A stretch of 6,077 nucleotides of DNA from Chitinivibrionales bacterium (GTDB lineage Bacteria; Fibrobacterota; Chitinivibrionia; Chitinivibrionales; FEN-1185). Shown in pieces: positions 3,991-6,077 of this stretch (the stretch's first letter is position 1; each line of letters begins with the position of its first letter). The notes under the pieces were generated by a model. It was not told the origin of the DNA and made no database searches. It saw only the letters and a program-made list of their open reading frames with translations. The stretch spans positions 1 through 6,077 of the forward strand of contig JAQUMP010000242.1 of the NCBI GenBank assembly GCA_028718065.1. The letters are read 5' to 3'. The position numbers were made by a program, and so were the translations under genes.

Positions 3991-5991
3991 ATGAATCTAT
4001 CCTTCCCGCGGTATCCTGCACGTTTAAACCGGCAACAGTTCTATCCGGTCGCGTATGAAATAATGTTTTATTGCCATGTGCTCGATGAAAAAATATATGA
4101 ATTGTTCCGCAAAGGATATGTAAAAGGGACCGTTATCATTTGCATCGGCAACGAAGCCACCATGGTCCCCATGAGCATGCCGTTCCGGCCCGGGCAAGAC
4201 ATTCTGGGGCTCATGCACCGCGATATGGGCGGCCATTTGGTAAACGGCATGACGCCCTATGAGCTTTTGTGCCAGTACATGGCCAATGCGCAGAGCCCCA
4301 CGCATGCCCGTGAAGGCAACGTGCATCACGGCAATGTCGCCCAGCGGCGCCTGCCGTTTATCAGCCATCTCGGCAATACGTTGGCCCCGGTGGTGGGCGC
4401 CACCTGGGCCGCGCGCCGTAACGGCGAAGATGTTTTCGGCCTTGCCTCCATCGGTGACGGCGGCAGCAGCACGGGTGATTTTCACGAGTCGCTTAATTTG
4501 GCTTCGGTGCAACGCGTGCCCGTGCTCTTTGTGGTGGAAAACAACCACTATGCCTATTCCACGCCCACGCGCCTGCAATATAATGCCAAACAACTTTCCG
4601 ACCGCGCGGCCGGCTATAACATCCCGGGCAAAACCATCGACGGCACCGACGCCTGGGAAGTTTACTGCGCCGTCAACGACGCGCTTGACGAAATGAATAA
4701 AACGTCGCTGCCGTATCTGCTCGAATCCATGACCCTGCGCCTCTACGGACATGCCGCCTACGACAAGGCCGAGTATGTGAGCGCGGCCGAGCGGCAGGCG
4801 TGGCTGCGGCGCGACCCGGTAGCGCGCGCCCGCGCCGTGTTGCTTGACGAATGTGAGTTTACCGAAGAAAAACTCGGCGCGCTTGAATCGGCCGTGCGGG
4901 CGCGCATCGACACGGTCATTGCGCGCTCGCTCTCCGTGGGGCGTCCCGCCTGCGCCACCTGCTCACCCGGCGCGGTCTTTGCCCCTGCCCGCCCAGACAT
5001 AAAGCTGCCGCCTTTTACGGCGCCACAGATAAAAAATCTTCAGGCCGTAACGGCCGCGCTCGATTATATCATGGGCCGCGACGACAAAGCCGTGCTGCTG
5101 GGAATGGACATCGGCGTTTACGGATCGGCCTTTAAAACCTGCAAAGGGCTCTATGAACGTTATGGGGCAAAGCGCGTCATGGATATGCCGGTGTGCGAAT
5201 CCGGCATCGTCGGTTTTGCGCTGGGGGCCTCCCAGTTCGGCGCGCGTCCGATCATTGAATATCAGTTCGCCGATTTCTCGACCGAAGCCGCGACCCAGAT
5301 GGCGCTCAATGCCGCCAGTTGGTATTTCCGCTCCTGCAATCCGGCGCCTTTGGTTTTCCGGCTGCCCTGCGGCGGCGGCATTACGCTCGGGGCGTTTCAC
5401 AGCGGTGAATTCGAAGGCATCTGGTCGCGTTTTCCGGGCCTCAAGTTGCTTTATCCCTTTACACCGCAGGAAACGTTCGAGGCAATTGTCGCCGCTTATT
5501 ACGATCCCAACCCCTGCCTGGTTTTTGAGCATAAGCTGCTCTACGCCAGTAAGGGCGGTTCTATAGATTTTAACGGCGACATGGCCTCAATCTGGCGGCC
5601 GCGGCAATATGCCGAAGGCGCCGATTGTACCATTGTGGCCTTCGGCGCCATGAACGAACTGGCGCTTGCCGTGGTTTCCGAACAAGGCTATTCCGCGGAT
5701 GTATGGAATCCATTTATTTTAAATCCATTGGATATTGATCCCTTGGCGGCATCGGTCGAAAAAACCGGCCGGTTGCTGGTTATTCAGGAAAGCGGTGAAA
5801 CGGCCGGGCTGGGCGACCGGATTGTTTCGCTCATCGTCAAACGCTGTTTTGCAAAGCTGCGCTGTGCTCCCGCCATTGTCGCAAGTCCGGATATGCCCGT
5901 GCCCTTTGCGCCCGAGCTCGAGACCGCGACCCGGCCGGACAAAAACAAAATCCGCGCTGCCATTGAACAGATCATAGGAGAAAAATCGTGA
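3991..5991 (+). CDS. 2-oxoacid dehydrogenase E1 component, fused alpha and beta subunits
   Basis: E1 is the thiamine-diphosphate enzyme that decarboxylates a 2-oxoacid and passes the acyl group to the E2 lipoyl domain. The 666-residue protein joins two normally separate chains. The alpha part (about 20-315) has HRDMGGHLVNG (76-86), the ThDP motif from GDG (155-157) to ENN (183-185), and LYGHAAYDKAEY (251-262). After a Pro/Ala-rich linker (about 316-345), the beta part has LGMDIGVYGSAF (370-381), the catalytic-type Glu in CESGIVG (E403), QFADF (425-429), a His in AFHSGEFEG (H470), FEHKLLY (512-518) and the tail MPVPFAPELE. ATG 3991 is preferred over TTG 3976; neither has a clear Shine-Dalgarno. 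The stop overlaps the next start by 4 nt. Motifs do not separate pyruvate, acetoin or branched-chain substrates, so no symbol is given. Fused E1 proteins of this type are known in Bacteroidetes and some other phyla. Confidence 0.92.
   Translation: MNLSFPRYPARLNRQQFYPVAYEIMFYCHVLDEKIYELFRKGYVKGTVIICIGNEATMVPMSMPFRPGQDILGLMHRDMGGHLVNGMTPYELLCQYMANAQSPTHAREGNVHHGNVAQRRLPFISHLGNTLAPVVGATWAARRNGEDVFGLASIGDGGSSTGDFHESLNLASVQRVPVLFVVENNHYAYSTPTRLQYNAKQLSDRAAGYNIPGKTIDGTDAWEVYCAVNDALDEMNKTSLPYLLESMTLRLYGHAAYDKAEYVSAAERQAWLRRDPVARARAVLLDECEFTEEKLGALESAVRARIDTVIARSLSVGRPACATCSPGAVFAPARPDIKLPPFTAPQIKNLQAVTAALDYIMGRDDKAVLLGMDIGVYGSAFKTCKGLYERYGAKRVMDMPVCESGIVGFALGASQFGARPIIEYQFADFSTEAATQMALNAASWYFRSCNPAPLVFRLPCGGGITLGAFHSGEFEGIWSRFPGLKLLYPFTPQETFEAIVAAYYDPNPCLVFEHKLLYASKGGSIDFNGDMASIWRPRQYAEGADCTIVAFGAMNELALAVVSEQGYSADVWNPFILNPLDIDPLAASVEKTGRLLVIQESGETAGLGDRIVSLIVKRCFAKLRCAPAIVASPDMPVPFAPELETATRPDKNKIRAAIEQIIGEKS
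5976..5980 (+). promoter_or_regulatory. Ribosome binding site deciding the GTG start of the E2-like gene
   Basis: AGGAG sits seven bases before GTG 5988-5990, inside the end of the E1 coding region. It supports the non-ATG start, and the GTGA overlap implies coupled translation of E1 and E2. Confidence 0.75.
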
Positions 5992-6077
5992 GTATTGCTC
6001 CGTTTATCGTACCCGTATGTTTGCCTGCGCAGGCCGCGGCGGAGACCGAAGCCACCATTCTGGCCTGGAAGGTCGTT
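5988..6077 (+). CDS. Probable dihydrolipoamide acyltransferase (E2), N-terminal lipoyl domain start (3' end outside window)
   Basis: Only 30 codons are present, from GTG 5988 and open to the window edge. The translation FIVPVCLPAQAAAETEATILAWKVV resembles the first strand and turn of a lipoyl domain, where E2 proteins typically read IVMPKLGE.MTEGTI..W.VKEGD. The spacing of hydrophobic residues and the TI-x2-W-x-V step fit, but the usual Met-Pro and Glu-Gly-Thr positions are altered (VCLP, TEAT). Position directly after E1, with a 4-nt stop/start overlap and a strong AGGAG, strongly favours E2, the core that carries the swinging lipoyl arm. The lipoylated lysine lies beyond the window. A different lipoyl-domain protein is the main alternative. 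Confidence 0.7.
   Translation, partial: MSIAPFIVPVCLPAQAAAETEATILAWKVV

Noticed and set aside
4024..4752. A 242-codon open frame on the minus strand inside the E1 alpha region
   Set aside because: It lies wholly antisense to a gene with clear catalytic motifs, has no recognisable domain, and is expected in GC-rich DNA.
4963..5532. A 189-codon minus-strand open frame in the E1 beta region
   Set aside because: Antisense shadow of the conserved beta domain with low-complexity, Arg/Gly-rich translation and no family resemblance.
1..6077. CRISPR arrays, tRNA or rRNA genes, transposase genes, phage genes or a novel defence system
   Set aside because: Nearly all sequence is accounted for by recognisable housekeeping genes, and no repeat-spacer pattern or RNA gene was seen in the gaps.

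Overview
The window is a compact, GC-rich bacterial chromosome segment of housekeeping genes; I see no plasmid, phage, CRISPR or transposase gene. The organism cannot be named from this alone. The dnaX-ybaB-recR order is widespread in bacteria. A fused alpha/beta E1 dehydrogenase and a RecR with Ala in place of the usual Toprim Glu (which I recall also in chlamydial RecR) hint at the PVC group (Chlamydiae, Lentisphaerae, Kiritimatiellota and relatives). That placement is a low-confidence inference.

Bases 1-3356. The plus strand carries the 3' end of dnaX (tau subunit C-terminal part), ybaB, recR, pgpA and pncC in one direction. The dnaX-ybaB, recR-pgpA and pgpA-pncC gaps are all 15 nt or less, so these pairs look co-transcribed. 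The ybaB-recR gap is about 185 nt and holds an inverted pair of hairpin-forming repeats, the second followed by a T-run just before recR. pncC converges on minus-strand pgsA, and the two stop codons share one 6-bp palindrome. pgsA and pgpA encode consecutive steps of phosphatidylglycerol synthesis.

Bases 3357-6077. A 97-nt gap with a second hairpin-type repeat separates pgsA from minus-strand rimI. A short divergent intergenic region with a 10-bp palindrome and a weak promoter candidate leads to a long plus-strand gene for a fused E1 alpha/beta 2-oxoacid dehydrogenase. Its stop overlaps the GTG start of the next gene, whose first 30 codons look like the lipoyl domain of an E2 acyltransferase. 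A 2-oxoacid dehydrogenase operon therefore starts here and runs off the window.

The most notable signal is a run of ten A residues inside dnaX (111-120), placed so that a -1 slip gives one alanine codon and then an immediate TGA, while the +1 frame stops five codons after the run. This matches the arrangement known to make the short gamma clamp-loader subunit in Escherichia coli and Thermus. I found no convincing undescribed multi-gene system.
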